64,000 nt of DNA from assembly GCF_019343195.1 (NCBI RefSeq), contig NZ_RPHB01000008.1:186001-250000 (forward strand), in the 5' to 3' direction. This DNA comes from Arthrospiribacter ruber. GTDB lineage: Bacteria > Bacteroidota > Bacteroidia > Cytophagales > Cyclobacteriaceae. Shown here in pieces: positions 17,117 through 25,345 of this stretch (position 1 is its first letter; the number at the start of each line of letters is the position of its first letter). The position numbers and the translations under genes are program-made. The notes under the pieces are model-generated. The model saw only the letters and a list, made by a program, of their open reading frames with translations. It was not told the DNA's origin and made no database searches.

Positions 17117-19186
17117 TTACTTTGATTGCTGTAAAATCTTAAGATCATTCCCGGCAATATCGGCCCAATCGTAATAATGGAAAGTTTTGTCTGTGGACAT
17201 GACAACAAAGAGTCCATTCGGAAACTTTTTTCCAAAAGAGGCAGAACTCACTTCTGAACCGTCACTGTGCAAAGCCTTAACTTCTATTTCTTTTATCCAT
17301 CTGTGATCATGTGGGTTCTCAGCAGTCCCTTCCCTAGAGTAAATCTGGAACTTATTCAACTGTTGATCTGAGGCAAGAATATAGCCTGTTCCATCAGGCA
17401 TTTTGTAAATACTAAGCCCTTCTATATCCCTTCCAAAATCTTTGGTCCCGAACAATGCTAATTCATCATCCCCTTTTGAAGGGTCTGCATAATATTTCCT
17501 AATACCAAATACTTCATCAGAGTAGTAGACATAGCCTAATTCATTGTCTACGACAATTGCCTCTATTTCCTTAACACCACTATACTGACCAAAGGATCTT
17601 ACTTTATCCATTGTAACAACTCCATTTCCGTCATCTTTTAGGTGATATTGCCACAAGTATGTGCCACTTGGGCCATCTTTACGGCCAACTATTGCAAAGA
17701 TTTCCCCATCTGAAGGCCTTGTAAACAATGCTATACCCATTGGATCACGCATCTCCTCTCCTTCAAATACTTCAAGGCCCCCTCCGTCAATTGGTACAAG
17801 GTCAGGCATCCTGAAAATCCGGAGCATATCAGTATTACGTTCAGTTGCAACAGCAATATCCACTGATTCGCCACCAAGTTTAAATCCATATGCAATGTCC
17901 ACATTGTTAGGTCTTCCCATTCCGGTAATTTTATTTACTATTTCACCATCAAGGTTGAACACATAAAGTCCTCCACCTTCAAGTTTGTCGGTACCAACAA
18001 TTAGGGATTTTTCCGGATTGTCGGGATGAATCCAAATAGCGGGATCGTCAGTATCAAACTCAACAGTCTCAGTAATCACTTTAGGTTCAATAGCATTTTT
18101 TGAATGCAAAGGGACACCGTCAGGTGCAATTTTCAATTCTTCACCTGCTATATCAGTCCAATCATAAAAATGAAAAGTTTTATCATTTGACATTGCGACA
18201 AAGAGCCCGTTGGGAAACTTATCTCCAAAACTCGAGCTGGAAGTTTCAGACCCGTCACTTTCCTTGGCCTGAACTTCAACTATTTTCACAAGCTGGTGGT
18301 CATGAGGGTTCTCTTTAGTTCCCTCCCTGGAATAAATATGAAACTTATTAGATTGCTGATCAGAAACTAATATGTAACCGACCCCAGTTTCCAGTTTGTA
18401 AAAACTAATCCCCTCATGGTCACTCGCGAAACCCTCAGTTGCAAAGACCGCTAACTCTTCATCTCCCATATCAGGATCTGCATGGTATTTCCTTACACCA
18501 AATCCTTCATCTGAGTAGTATATATAAGCAAGTTCGTCATCAACAGCAATCGCTTCAATTTCCTTTTTCCCGCTGTAAAGGCCAAACTCTCTTATTTTTT
18601 TTCCGAAAATGATTCCGGATTCATCCATTTCCAGTTTATACTGCCATAAATACTTTCCAGATGCACCGGACTTCCTGCTTACGATTGCAAAAACCGCATC
18701 ATCAGCTTCTCTAACATAAAGGGAAACTCCCATTGGTTCTCTATGTTCTTCACCATCAAATAGTGATATCCCCCCCCCATCAACAGGTTTCATATCCGGT
18801 ACTGAAAACACCCTCAATCTATTGGCCATCCTTTCAGTTACCGCTGCTATATGAAACTTTTCACCTTTCATTTTAACTTTTCGGATATCTACATTATTTG
18901 GTCTTTTCAAACCTCTGACAGTTTTTTCCTCAATTACATTGCCTTTGAGATCAAAAACATAGAGTGCTCCATCTTCGTGTTTATCTGTTCCTAAAATCAA
19001 ACTGCTTTCAGGATCCTCTTTATTATACCAAATTGCCGGGTCATCGCTATCGAACTTAACAGGACTCGTAACAATTTTAGGGGCTACAGGAGAAGAATTA
19101 CTTTCAGCTTTATTACTTTGGATATTTGAACTACATGAAAATCCCAGCAATGCCCATATGGGTATCCAACACAAATTTTTACACAT
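17117..19186 (-). CDS. 3-phytase, beta-propeller type, tandem-domain lipoprotein
   Basis: A 689-residue protein with a lipobox (LLGFSC, Cys about residue 18), so it is probably an envelope lipoprotein. Two homologous beta-propeller phytase domains cover about residues 36-365 and 366-689. Each begins with the diagnostic F(D)(S/T)DDPAIW, then SLI(L/V)GTDK, LYVF(D/N)L, RPNNVDI and a Gly/Asp-rich YIYYSDEGFG-type strand that supplies calcium ligands. These enzymes are calcium-dependent and remove phosphates from myo-inositol hexakisphosphate. Dual-domain forms are known, in which one domain is often less active and helps processing. It sits 17 nt after a TonB-dependent receptor gene and 14 nt before a porin gene. 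Confidence 0.93.
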   Translation of the reverse strand: MCKNLCWIPIWALLGFSCSSNIQSNKAESNSSPVAPKIVTSPVKFDSDDPAIWYNKEDPESSLILGTDKHEDGALYVFDLKGNVIEEKTVRGLKRPNNVDIRKVKMKGEKFHIAAVTERMANRLRVFSVPDMKPVDGGGISLFDGEEHREPMGVSLYVREADDAVFAIVSRKSGASGKYLWQYKLEMDESGIIFGKKIREFGLYSGKKEIEAIAVDDELAYIYYSDEGFGVRKYHADPDMGDEELAVFATEGFASDHEGISFYKLETGVGYILVSDQQSNKFHIYSREGTKENPHDHQLVKIVEVQAKESDGSETSSSSFGDKFPNGLFVAMSNDKTFHFYDWTDIAGEELKIAPDGVPLHSKNAIEPKVITETVEFDTDDPAIWIHPDNPEKSLIVGTDKLEGGGLYVFNLDGEIVNKITGMGRPNNVDIAYGFKLGGESVDIAVATERNTDMLRIFRMPDLVPIDGGGLEVFEGEEMRDPMGIALFTRPSDGEIFAIVGRKDGPSGTYLWQYHLKDDGNGVVTMDKVRSFGQYSGVKEIEAIVVDNELGYVYYSDEVFGIRKYYADPSKGDDELALFGTKDFGRDIEGLSIYKMPDGTGYILASDQQLNKFQIYSREGTAENPHDHRWIKEIEVKALHSDGSEVSSASFGKKFPNGLFVVMSTDKTFHYYDWADIAGNDLKILQQSK

Positions 19187-19203
19187 ATTTTATAATAGTT
19201 TGA

Positions 19204-22059
19204 TTAAAGGTTAAATCGTAAGCCCATCATTCCCCACCAACCATGAAATGAATTTCTATAGGGGTAAATAGGTCTTCCAAAATAATGGATATGCGAACTG
19301 TTTGTCAGGTTATTTAGATTTATGAAAGCATTCCAATTTCCTGTGATTTTCTGTGAAGCATTGAAATCCAGTTGACTAAAACCTTGAAAGAACCTATCCA
19401 TGAAAATCTCTTGATTTTGCTCAATTGAAGGTAAGTTTGTGGATGCACCTACTTCATGTAACCATGTATCTCTCCAATTATATGATAGTTGTGCTGAAAA
19501 ACCTCCCTTATCAAACTGCAGGGCTGCATTGAAAATATGTTTTGGCTGAAGAGGAAGAGTAACCGTACGAAATTCAGGCTCACTAACATTTGCTTCTGAA
19601 ACTGCATAGGTATAATTCGAGTAAACCCCAAAATCTTTAAGTATTCCTGGAAGAAAACTCAATTTCTGTTGCCATGCAATCTCTACACCCACAATGGATG
19701 CCCCATCACCATTTTGAGGGGTAACTTGCATAAACCCATCATAGACAGACCCTGGGTCCTGGATCATAGTGACTTCGTTGAAAATAAAATTCCTGAACCT
19801 CTTATAAAATCCTCCTATGGAAACAAAGCCAACACTCTGGAAATAGCTTTCAAATGCAACATCTATATTTTGAGCATTGCTTGGATTAAGATCCGGGTTC
19901 CCTGTAGTAATTATTTCATTGTCCTGATTTATCAATCTAAATGGAACCAAAGCCGCAAAATCTGGTCTTACAATTGTTTCTGTATAAGCAAATCTCAGGT
20001 TTGTCATTTTATTAATTTCGTACCGGACATTCATCATTGGGAACATATTAAAATAACCTATATTATCAGCCTCCACCGGAATTGTTCTTACATAATTCCC
20101 ATTGCTGTCAAATTCGACTTCATTTCCCGAATAGAAATTCTCTACTTGTTCACCACGTAAGCCTAGATTTAAATTTAGGTTCCCAAACTTCAGGTCAGTC
20201 ATTGCATATGCAGCATAAATATCCTCCACCGCACTGAAATTGTTTGGATCTGAACTTGCTCTGGTTCTGTCCACATCCAAACCGAAGCTTGATTCATTTT
20301 GATTAAAAAATCTTTTTCCAGACTCCCAATCAATATCCCCATATATTGGGTACCTCCCTCCTATCAGTCCGGCAGAGTTTGGGACAAAGAAGTTTTCAAA
20401 GGTCAAAGGTTCAGTCCCAGAATAACTTGTCCATCTTTGTTCAAGCATGTCCCTATCTTTGGTTTTTCTCCACGCCTTGGCTCCAACTTTAAAGAACCCT
20501 TTTCCTGAACCCAAATTATATGGTGTCCTTAAGTTTATTGTAGCAAACATATCTGTATCTACAATGTCATCCCTCCTTCGTTCATAGTACCTGAAGCCCA
20601 TTTTACTGGGATCATTTAGGTTAACATCGTTAGTGACTTGATATTCTCCAAAATTCCGGTTTGATATATCGTAAGAATAATCAGGTCTTTCACTGTGACG
20701 AAAAGCATAATATTCTCTTAAGGGAACGTTAAATGTACCTCGGGAATACCCCATGTTATAATCCAACGTACTTTTCCCAATGTCATTTTGCCCTCCAAAA
20801 TTCAGGTTTATCAGGTTAGTAATCCGATTGTACTCCCGCATAACTTTTTCGAATCTTGCCCTTTCAGAAACTCCGGGTGCAGTGAAATTTCCATCATCAA
20901 TACCATGTCTGGCATCATTTCTTAATTCATATTCATCAAATCTATTATAAACTGCCCTTAGATATAATGAAGACCTTTCACTTATACTATAATCCAATTG
21001 GGTACCAATACTCGCTCTAATTCTTTCAGTTTCATATAGGGAAGGTCTTAGACCAGCTAATACATCTTGATTACCATTGCCAAAATCTCTCACATCCCAA
21101 TCATGTCTGATATCTTCAGTAGCCCTGTTATCTTTCTGGTAATTTCCGCTCACTACAAAATCAAGTTTGCCCACTCTTTTACTGTAGGTCAAAGAGCTCA
21201 ACCACTGTGGTCTTCCAGACATCGCATTGTACCCAGTTGCAATCTGCCCTCTAACAAAAACTTCATCTCCAACGGGTCTTGTGGTAATCAGGTTAATAGA
21301 TCCTGAAGTTGCATCAGCATCCATGTCTGCAGTTGCTGATTTGATCACTTCCATAGAGCTTATCATCCCTGTAGGAATGATTCTTGTGTCAGTTTCTCTG
21401 TCATCTCCGGTTGCAGACATCCTTTGTCCATTAAGGGTAACTGTATGCATGCCGGAAGGTAAGCCCCTAATCATGACACTTTCAGCTTCCCCTCTGGCAG
21501 GCTCGGTTACTACACCAGGCACACGCTTGATTGATTCGGCAATATTAAGATCTGGAAACCTTTCCATTTGCTCATATGAAATAACACTTTTCATGTTCAA
21601 AGCTTCTTTTTGAACATTAATGGATCTTGACTGACCTTTTCGAAATGCAACTATGGTAACTTCCTCCATCCCTTCCATGCCCGAATCAAGCCGGACATTC
21701 ACAGTTACAGACTTATTCGGTTCTACTTCCACATTCCTGGTCAATGTTTCAAAACCGATAAATGAAAAGATAAGTACTTGAGGTCCTTCAGGTATTCCCT
21801 GCAATCTATAGCTACCTGTATTATCTGTTACAGTCCCATGATTTGAACCTAGTCCTTGGACCCGAACAGTAGCACCAATTAGTGGTTCTCCGGTATCTCC
21901 ATCAAAAACTTTCCCAATGACCTGACCATTTGCTACTTTATAAATGAATGGACCTTCCATTCCTCCACCTGAAGAGAAACCAAACAGGCTTCTTTCAGCG
22001 TTCACTGTGGTAATCATGACTATCGTAGTCAAAAGCGAATACAGTAATTTTAATTTCAT
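19204..22059 (-). CDS. TonB-dependent outer-membrane receptor, probable phytate/inositol phosphate importer
   Basis: About 951 residues using the ATG at 22059, which puts the signal peptide MKLKLLYSLLTTIVMITT at the N-terminus (the longest frame starts at 22137). After it come a CarboxypepD_reg-like domain (GKVFDGDTGEPLIGATVRVQ), a plug domain (SVMIRGLPSGMHTVTLNGQ, DADATSGSINLITTRP) and a 22-strand-type barrel with a C-terminal aromatic strand (WGMMGLRFNL). It is not a SusC with partner SusD, but a siderophore/vitamin-type receptor architecture. It is first in the phytate operon, and TonB receptors next to beta-propeller phytases are a known association. The leader is about 260 nt and holds several operator-like repeats. 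Confidence 0.9.
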   Translation of the reverse strand: MKLKLLYSLLTTIVMITTVNAERSLFGFSSGGGMEGPFIYKVANGQVIGKVFDGDTGEPLIGATVRVQGLGSNHGTVTDNTGSYRLQGIPEGPQVLIFSFIGFETLTRNVEVEPNKSVTVNVRLDSGMEGMEEVTIVAFRKGQSRSINVQKEALNMKSVISYEQMERFPDLNIAESIKRVPGVVTEPARGEAESVMIRGLPSGMHTVTLNGQRMSATGDDRETDTRIIPTGMISSMEVIKSATADMDADATSGSINLITTRPVGDEVFVRGQIATGYNAMSGRPQWLSSLTYSKRVGKLDFVVSGNYQKDNRATEDIRHDWDVRDFGNGNQDVLAGLRPSLYETERIRASIGTQLDYSISERSSLYLRAVYNRFDEYELRNDARHGIDDGNFTAPGVSERARFEKVMREYNRITNLINLNFGGQNDIGKSTLDYNMGYSRGTFNVPLREYYAFRHSERPDYSYDISNRNFGEYQVTNDVNLNDPSKMGFRYYERRRDDIVDTDMFATINLRTPYNLGSGKGFFKVGAKAWRKTKDRDMLEQRWTSYSGTEPLTFENFFVPNSAGLIGGRYPIYGDIDWESGKRFFNQNESSFGLDVDRTRASSDPNNFSAVEDIYAAYAMTDLKFGNLNLNLGLRGEQVENFYSGNEVEFDSNGNYVRTIPVEADNIGYFNMFPMMNVRYEINKMTNLRFAYTETIVRPDFAALVPFRLINQDNEIITTGNPDLNPSNAQNIDVAFESYFQSVGFVSIGGFYKRFRNFIFNEVTMIQDPGSVYDGFMQVTPQNGDGASIVGVEIAWQQKLSFLPGILKDFGVYSNYTYAVSEANVSEPEFRTVTLPLQPKHIFNAALQFDKGGFSAQLSYNWRDTWLHEVGASTNLPSIEQNQEIFMDRFFQGFSQLDFNASQKITGNWNAFINLNNLTNSSHIHYFGRPIYPYRNSFHGWWGMMGLRFNL

Positions 22060-22199
22060 GGTTATTTTGGATGTTTTGGTTAATGGTTTATTAAGGCAAT
22101 AAGACTCCATGGTCAAAAAGTTTTGGCTTTTTGACAAGTCTGGTTTGTATTAAAATTGATTGGATGGTGTTTAAATTATTATTCTTATAAGAACACTTT

Positions 22200-22257
22200 A
22201 ACTGTTTACCTGAATTTTATTTTGGCGCCAAATAATTTTTCAGGTTAAACTGTTTAC
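22200..22257. repeat. Direct repeats AACTGTTTAC around the palindrome TTTGGCGCCAAA
   Basis: AACTGTTTAC occurs at 22200-22209 and 22248-22257, 48 bases apart. Between them is the perfect palindrome TTTGGCGCCAAA (22221-22232), flanked symmetrically by ACCTG (22208-22212) and CAGGT (22241-22245). The arrangement looks like a protein-binding cluster in the TonB receptor leader. Which regulator binds is unknown. Confidence 0.5.
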
Positions 22258-22324
22258 ACGCAGGATTATTTGAATTTTCTAATACTATATTAGATATAAT
22301 TTTACTGACTCACAAAATAAGTTA

Positions 22325-22338
22325 TGCAAAGGTTTGCA
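22325..22338. promoter_or_regulatory. Candidate LacI-family operator of the phytate operon
   Basis: TGCAAAGGTTTGCA is a near-perfect dyad (TGCAAA/TTTGCA around GG), typical in size of LacI-family operators. It differs in one base from the site at 33317-33330 upstream of the inositol operon. On the minus strand it ends 4 nt before a -7-like TTATTTTG. Confidence 0.65.
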
Positions 22339-22399
22339 GAGCGAGTAAAGTTCTATTCTGTTGACCTAAGCTTTACAAAAAGACACATAACTATTTCAT

Positions 22400-23410
22400 T
22401 TACAGAATAATGGAAGCGTTTTTCCCAATTTCCTCAATTTGAACTGGTCTATTTTCCTCTACTGACTTTTGTGCAGCTAAAGCTATAAGTAAAGCCTTTA
22501 ATCCATCAGTACCTGTCACTGGCATTTCAGAATTGGTATTTATGGCTTTTATAAACATTTCCATTTCCATTTGATAAGACATCGTGTATCTATCCATGAA
22601 GAAATTTAAGGGCAAAGAACCATGAGCTCCATGCTGATTATACAGCACATGGGTATCCGGCTTGTTATTATCCACTTTAGCCATTCCGTTTGACCCGAAA
22701 ATCTCCAACCTCTGGTCATATCCATATACTGCTTTTCTACTATTATCAATTACAGCCATTGTTCCATCATTGAACTTTAGGGTCACAACAGCAGTGTCAA
22801 AGTCTCCTGCTATTTCCACATCCTTGGATACAAAAGCTCCTGCTACGGCAAATACCTCCTTAACTTCCTTGCCCATGATGAACCTTGCCATATCGAAATC
22901 ATGGATTGTCATATCAAGAAACATTCCTCCTGAACTTTTAAGGTATTCTAAGGATGGAGGAGAAGGGTCCCGGCTTGTTATTTTCAAAAGGTGAACATCT
23001 CCAATTTCACCCATTCCTATTAATGATTTAATCTTTTGAAAATTTGGGTCAAATCTCCGGTTAAACCCAAGCATAAGCTTGACTCCAGCTTCATGGACCT
23101 CATCAAGGGTTTCAATTACCCTATGAATTGATAGGTCATGGGGTTTCTCACAAAATATATGTTTCCCTGCCTGAGCTGAGGCTGAAATGTAGTCAGCATG
23201 AGTATCGGTAGGTGAACAAATGATTACTGCATCAACTTTTTTATTATTAAAGACCTCATGAGCATCGACATTAGGGATCCCGAGATCTGAGTCAAAGTAA
23301 GGATCCGATATTGCTACCACATCGGCATTTTCTATCTGATTTTTAATATTTGCGTAATGGATTTTACCGATTCTGCCCATTCCGATTATTCCAACTCTCG
23401 TTTTTTCCAT
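22400..23410 (-). CDS. iolG: myo-Inositol 2-dehydrogenase
   Basis: A 336-residue Gfo/Idh/MocA oxidoreductase. The N-terminal Rossmann motif is VGIIGMGRIGKIH; the catalytic Lys lies in HIFCEKPHDLS and the catalytic Asp/His in LDMTIHDFDMARF. The substrate-side sequence (GFNRRFDPNF, SRDPSPPSLEYLKSSGG) closely matches inositol 2-dehydrogenases. It oxidises myo-inositol to 2-keto-myo-inositol with NAD+. It ends the inositol operon, 4 nt after a paralogous dehydrogenase gene, and is followed by the control region of the phytate operon. Confidence 0.93.
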   Translation of the reverse strand: MEKTRVGIIGMGRIGKIHYANIKNQIENADVVAISDPYFDSDLGIPNVDAHEVFNNKKVDAVIICSPTDTHADYISASAQAGKHIFCEKPHDLSIHRVIETLDEVHEAGVKLMLGFNRRFDPNFQKIKSLIGMGEIGDVHLLKITSRDPSPPSLEYLKSSGGMFLDMTIHDFDMARFIMGKEVKEVFAVAGAFVSKDVEIAGDFDTAVVTLKFNDGTMAVIDNSRKAVYGYDQRLEIFGSNGMAKVDNNKPDTHVLYNQHGAHGSLPLNFFMDRYTMSYQMEMEMFIKAINTNSEMPVTGTDGLKALLIALAAQKSVEENRPVQIEEIGKNASIIL

Positions 23411-23414
23411 AATT

Positions 23415-24437
23415 TTAAAGTTTGATTAAAGTTTTTTCTTTTAAAGATTCTGTTGCTTTTAAAGCAATCAAAGTTGCTTTGTAAGCTTCATGAATTCCAC
23501 ATTTAGGAGCTTCGTCCTCATGGATATTTTTGATAAATGCTACTAGTTCATTCTGAAAAGCCAAATAGAATCGATCTGCAAAATCTGTATAGCACTCTCT
23601 TCGAACTCCACTACCATCCAAAATTTCAAGTTGATGGGGTGAAGGAACAGATCCTATTCGTATAGTCCCTTTGGTTCCAATGATTTCAGTTTCAATATGG
23701 TAACCATGCTGAGCTGTTCTTCCTGCCATTATAAAGGCCATACTTCCATTTTCGTACTGCATTAAAGAGGTGACATTATCCCCTTCACCAAATTCTTCAA
23801 ACTCCCTAAATGAAAATGAATTACAGCACGAATAAATGGTTTTGGGAAAAGCATCAATTAACCAATTAGCCATATCAATATCATGAACCGCCATGTCTAA
23901 AAACTGTCCGCTACTTGAGGGGAGAAACTTTAAAAAATTATGTATTTCAGATATAGGATCAAGACTATACCCCCTAAATAGTATTATCTCACCAATGTCT
24001 CCATTTACAATTTTCTCTTTTGCCTTCATATATACAGGGTCAAACCTTCTCATGAAGCCAACTTGGCAAACTAGTCCTGAATTTGTATTCAGAATGTCAA
24101 ATAGATTTTGGATTTTCTCTTCCTTTACGGCTAATGGTTTTTCACAAAACACATGAATTCCTAAAGATAATGCCAAGTAGGTTTGATTAAAATGATATGA
24201 TGAAGGAGAAGCAAGAACAACCGCATCTAGCTTTGCTTCATCAAGCATTTTTTCAAAATCTGAAAAACAACAAGTTGCGGAAAGACCTAGCTTGGAAACA
24301 GCCCAGGATTTTTCCTTATCATCCAATGTGCATACTGCTACCAAATCTACATTAGAGATTTGACCGGAGAGTATTTCAGCATGGATTTTACCCAATCTAC
24401 CCAAGCCGACTAGACCAATCCGCAACATTGTCATCAT
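23415..24437 (-). CDS. Second Gfo/Idh/MocA dehydrogenase (inositol dehydrogenase paralogue)
   Basis: A 340-residue paralogue of IolG: Rossmann motif IGLVGLGRLGKIHAEI, catalytic Lys in HVFCEKPLAV, and LDMAVHDIDMANWL. GFMRRFDPVY resembles inositol dehydrogenases, so the most likely role is oxidation of another inositol stereoisomer (scyllo- or chiro-inositol, as by IolX/IolW), or interconversion through inosose. Phytate-derived pools can contain isomers, which would explain two enzymes. Its ATG region overlaps the iolE stop by 4 nt, and iolG follows after 4 nt. Confidence 0.85.
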   Translation of the reverse strand: MMTMLRIGLVGLGRLGKIHAEILSGQISNVDLVAVCTLDDKEKSWAVSKLGLSATCCFSDFEKMLDEAKLDAVVLASPSSYHFNQTYLALSLGIHVFCEKPLAVKEEKIQNLFDILNTNSGLVCQVGFMRRFDPVYMKAKEKIVNGDIGEIILFRGYSLDPISEIHNFLKFLPSSSGQFLDMAVHDIDMANWLIDAFPKTIYSCCNSFSFREFEEFGEGDNVTSLMQYENGSMAFIMAGRTAQHGYHIETEIIGTKGTIRIGSVPSPHQLEILDGSGVRRECYTDFADRFYLAFQNELVAFIKNIHEDEAPKCGIHEAYKATLIALKATESLKEKTLIKL

Positions 24438-25333
24438 AACCCAAGCTTTTTGATATATCTTCTATTGTGATCAGCACACTCTAACGGACTCCCCATACCT
24501 GGTAAAACATCCTGCTCGACAACGACCCATCCCCTGTAATTTTTTTCTGTAAGAATTTTAACAATAGAAGGAAAATCAACCGCCCCCTCACCAAGCTTAC
24601 AGAATACCCCTTGTTTTACAGACTCAAAGTAATCCCAGCCATTTTCTCTACTTAGAGAACCAACTTGCATATCATAATCTTTGAAATGTACATGCCAAAT
24701 TCTATCATAATATTTTTTAAGGATTTTTACAGGGTCTGCTCCTCCAAACATACAGTGCCCCATATCAAGACATAAGCCCAACAAATTTGGGTCTGTCATC
24801 TCCATAAAATTATCTATCTCGGCTTCGGTTTCAACAAAACCGGCACAATGGTGATGGAAAACAGTTCTTAGTCCATATGTTTCTTTAATTGCTTTCGCGA
24901 CTTTATTTGCCCCATTTGCAAATACCTTCCACTTTTCAGGACTTAAGCTAAGCTCTGAAGTAATTCTACCTGCATTTTTTGTCCTTTCTTCAACAGATCC
25001 ATTTTCGTCTGAAAGCACTATGAATGCATCATTAAATCCAGCATCTACTAATAGCTTGGCTACTTTTAAAGCCTTTTCAATACCAGCATTATGATTTTGT
25101 TCTTCAGAAAGTGCTATAGGAACAAAAGCTCCCGGAATTCGAAACCCTTTTTCTTCAATAACCATTTTTAATTTTAATGGGTTGGTTGGCATAAATCCCC
25201 AATCTCCCAGCTCTGTGCCTGTATAACCAGTTGTATGCATCTGAACAAGCACTTCCTCATAACCCAGCGCTGTACCTTCTAGGTCAAATTCCAAGGCGCC
25301 CCAAGAACAAGGCGCATTTGCTATTTTTATCAT
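24434..25333 (-). CDS. iolE: 2-Keto-myo-inositol (inosose) dehydratase
   Basis: A 299-residue xylose-isomerase-like TIM barrel. Diagnostic segments are IANAPCSWGALEFD, GYTGTELGDWGFMP, the metal-site strands VFHHHCAGFVETEAE, GLCLDMGHCMFGG and HVHFKDY, and a C-terminal GWVVVEQDV. It dehydrates inosose to 3D-(3,5/4)-trihydroxycyclohexane-1,2-dione, the second step of inositol breakdown. Gap of 12 nt to iolA upstream; 4-nt overlap with the following dehydrogenase gene. Confidence 0.94.
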   Translation of the reverse strand: MIKIANAPCSWGALEFDLEGTALGYEEVLVQMHTTGYTGTELGDWGFMPTNPLKLKMVIEEKGFRIPGAFVPIALSEEQNHNAGIEKALKVAKLLVDAGFNDAFIVLSDENGSVEERTKNAGRITSELSLSPEKWKVFANGANKVAKAIKETYGLRTVFHHHCAGFVETEAEIDNFMEMTDPNLLGLCLDMGHCMFGGADPVKILKKYYDRIWHVHFKDYDMQVGSLSRENGWDYFESVKQGVFCKLGEGAVDFPSIVKILTEKNYRGWVVVEQDVLPGMGSPLECADHNRRYIKKLGL

Positions 25334-25345
25334 CTTTATTTGAAT

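Larger units (their letters stand above)
22060..22399. promoter_or_regulatory. Control region and long leader of the phytate operon
   Basis: This 340-nt gap between iolG and the TonB receptor gene contains no gene. Read on the minus strand it has a LacI-type palindrome (22325-22338), then a weak -7 candidate TTATTTTG (22313-22320), and a leader of about 250 nt carrying direct repeats and a 12-bp palindrome (22200-22257). A separate promoter for the phytate operon is therefore likely, although read-through from iolG remains possible. Confidence 0.55.

Noticed and set aside
19669-20160. 163-residue plus-strand frame antisense to the TonB receptor gene
   Set aside because: Shadow of the receptor gene with atypical composition.
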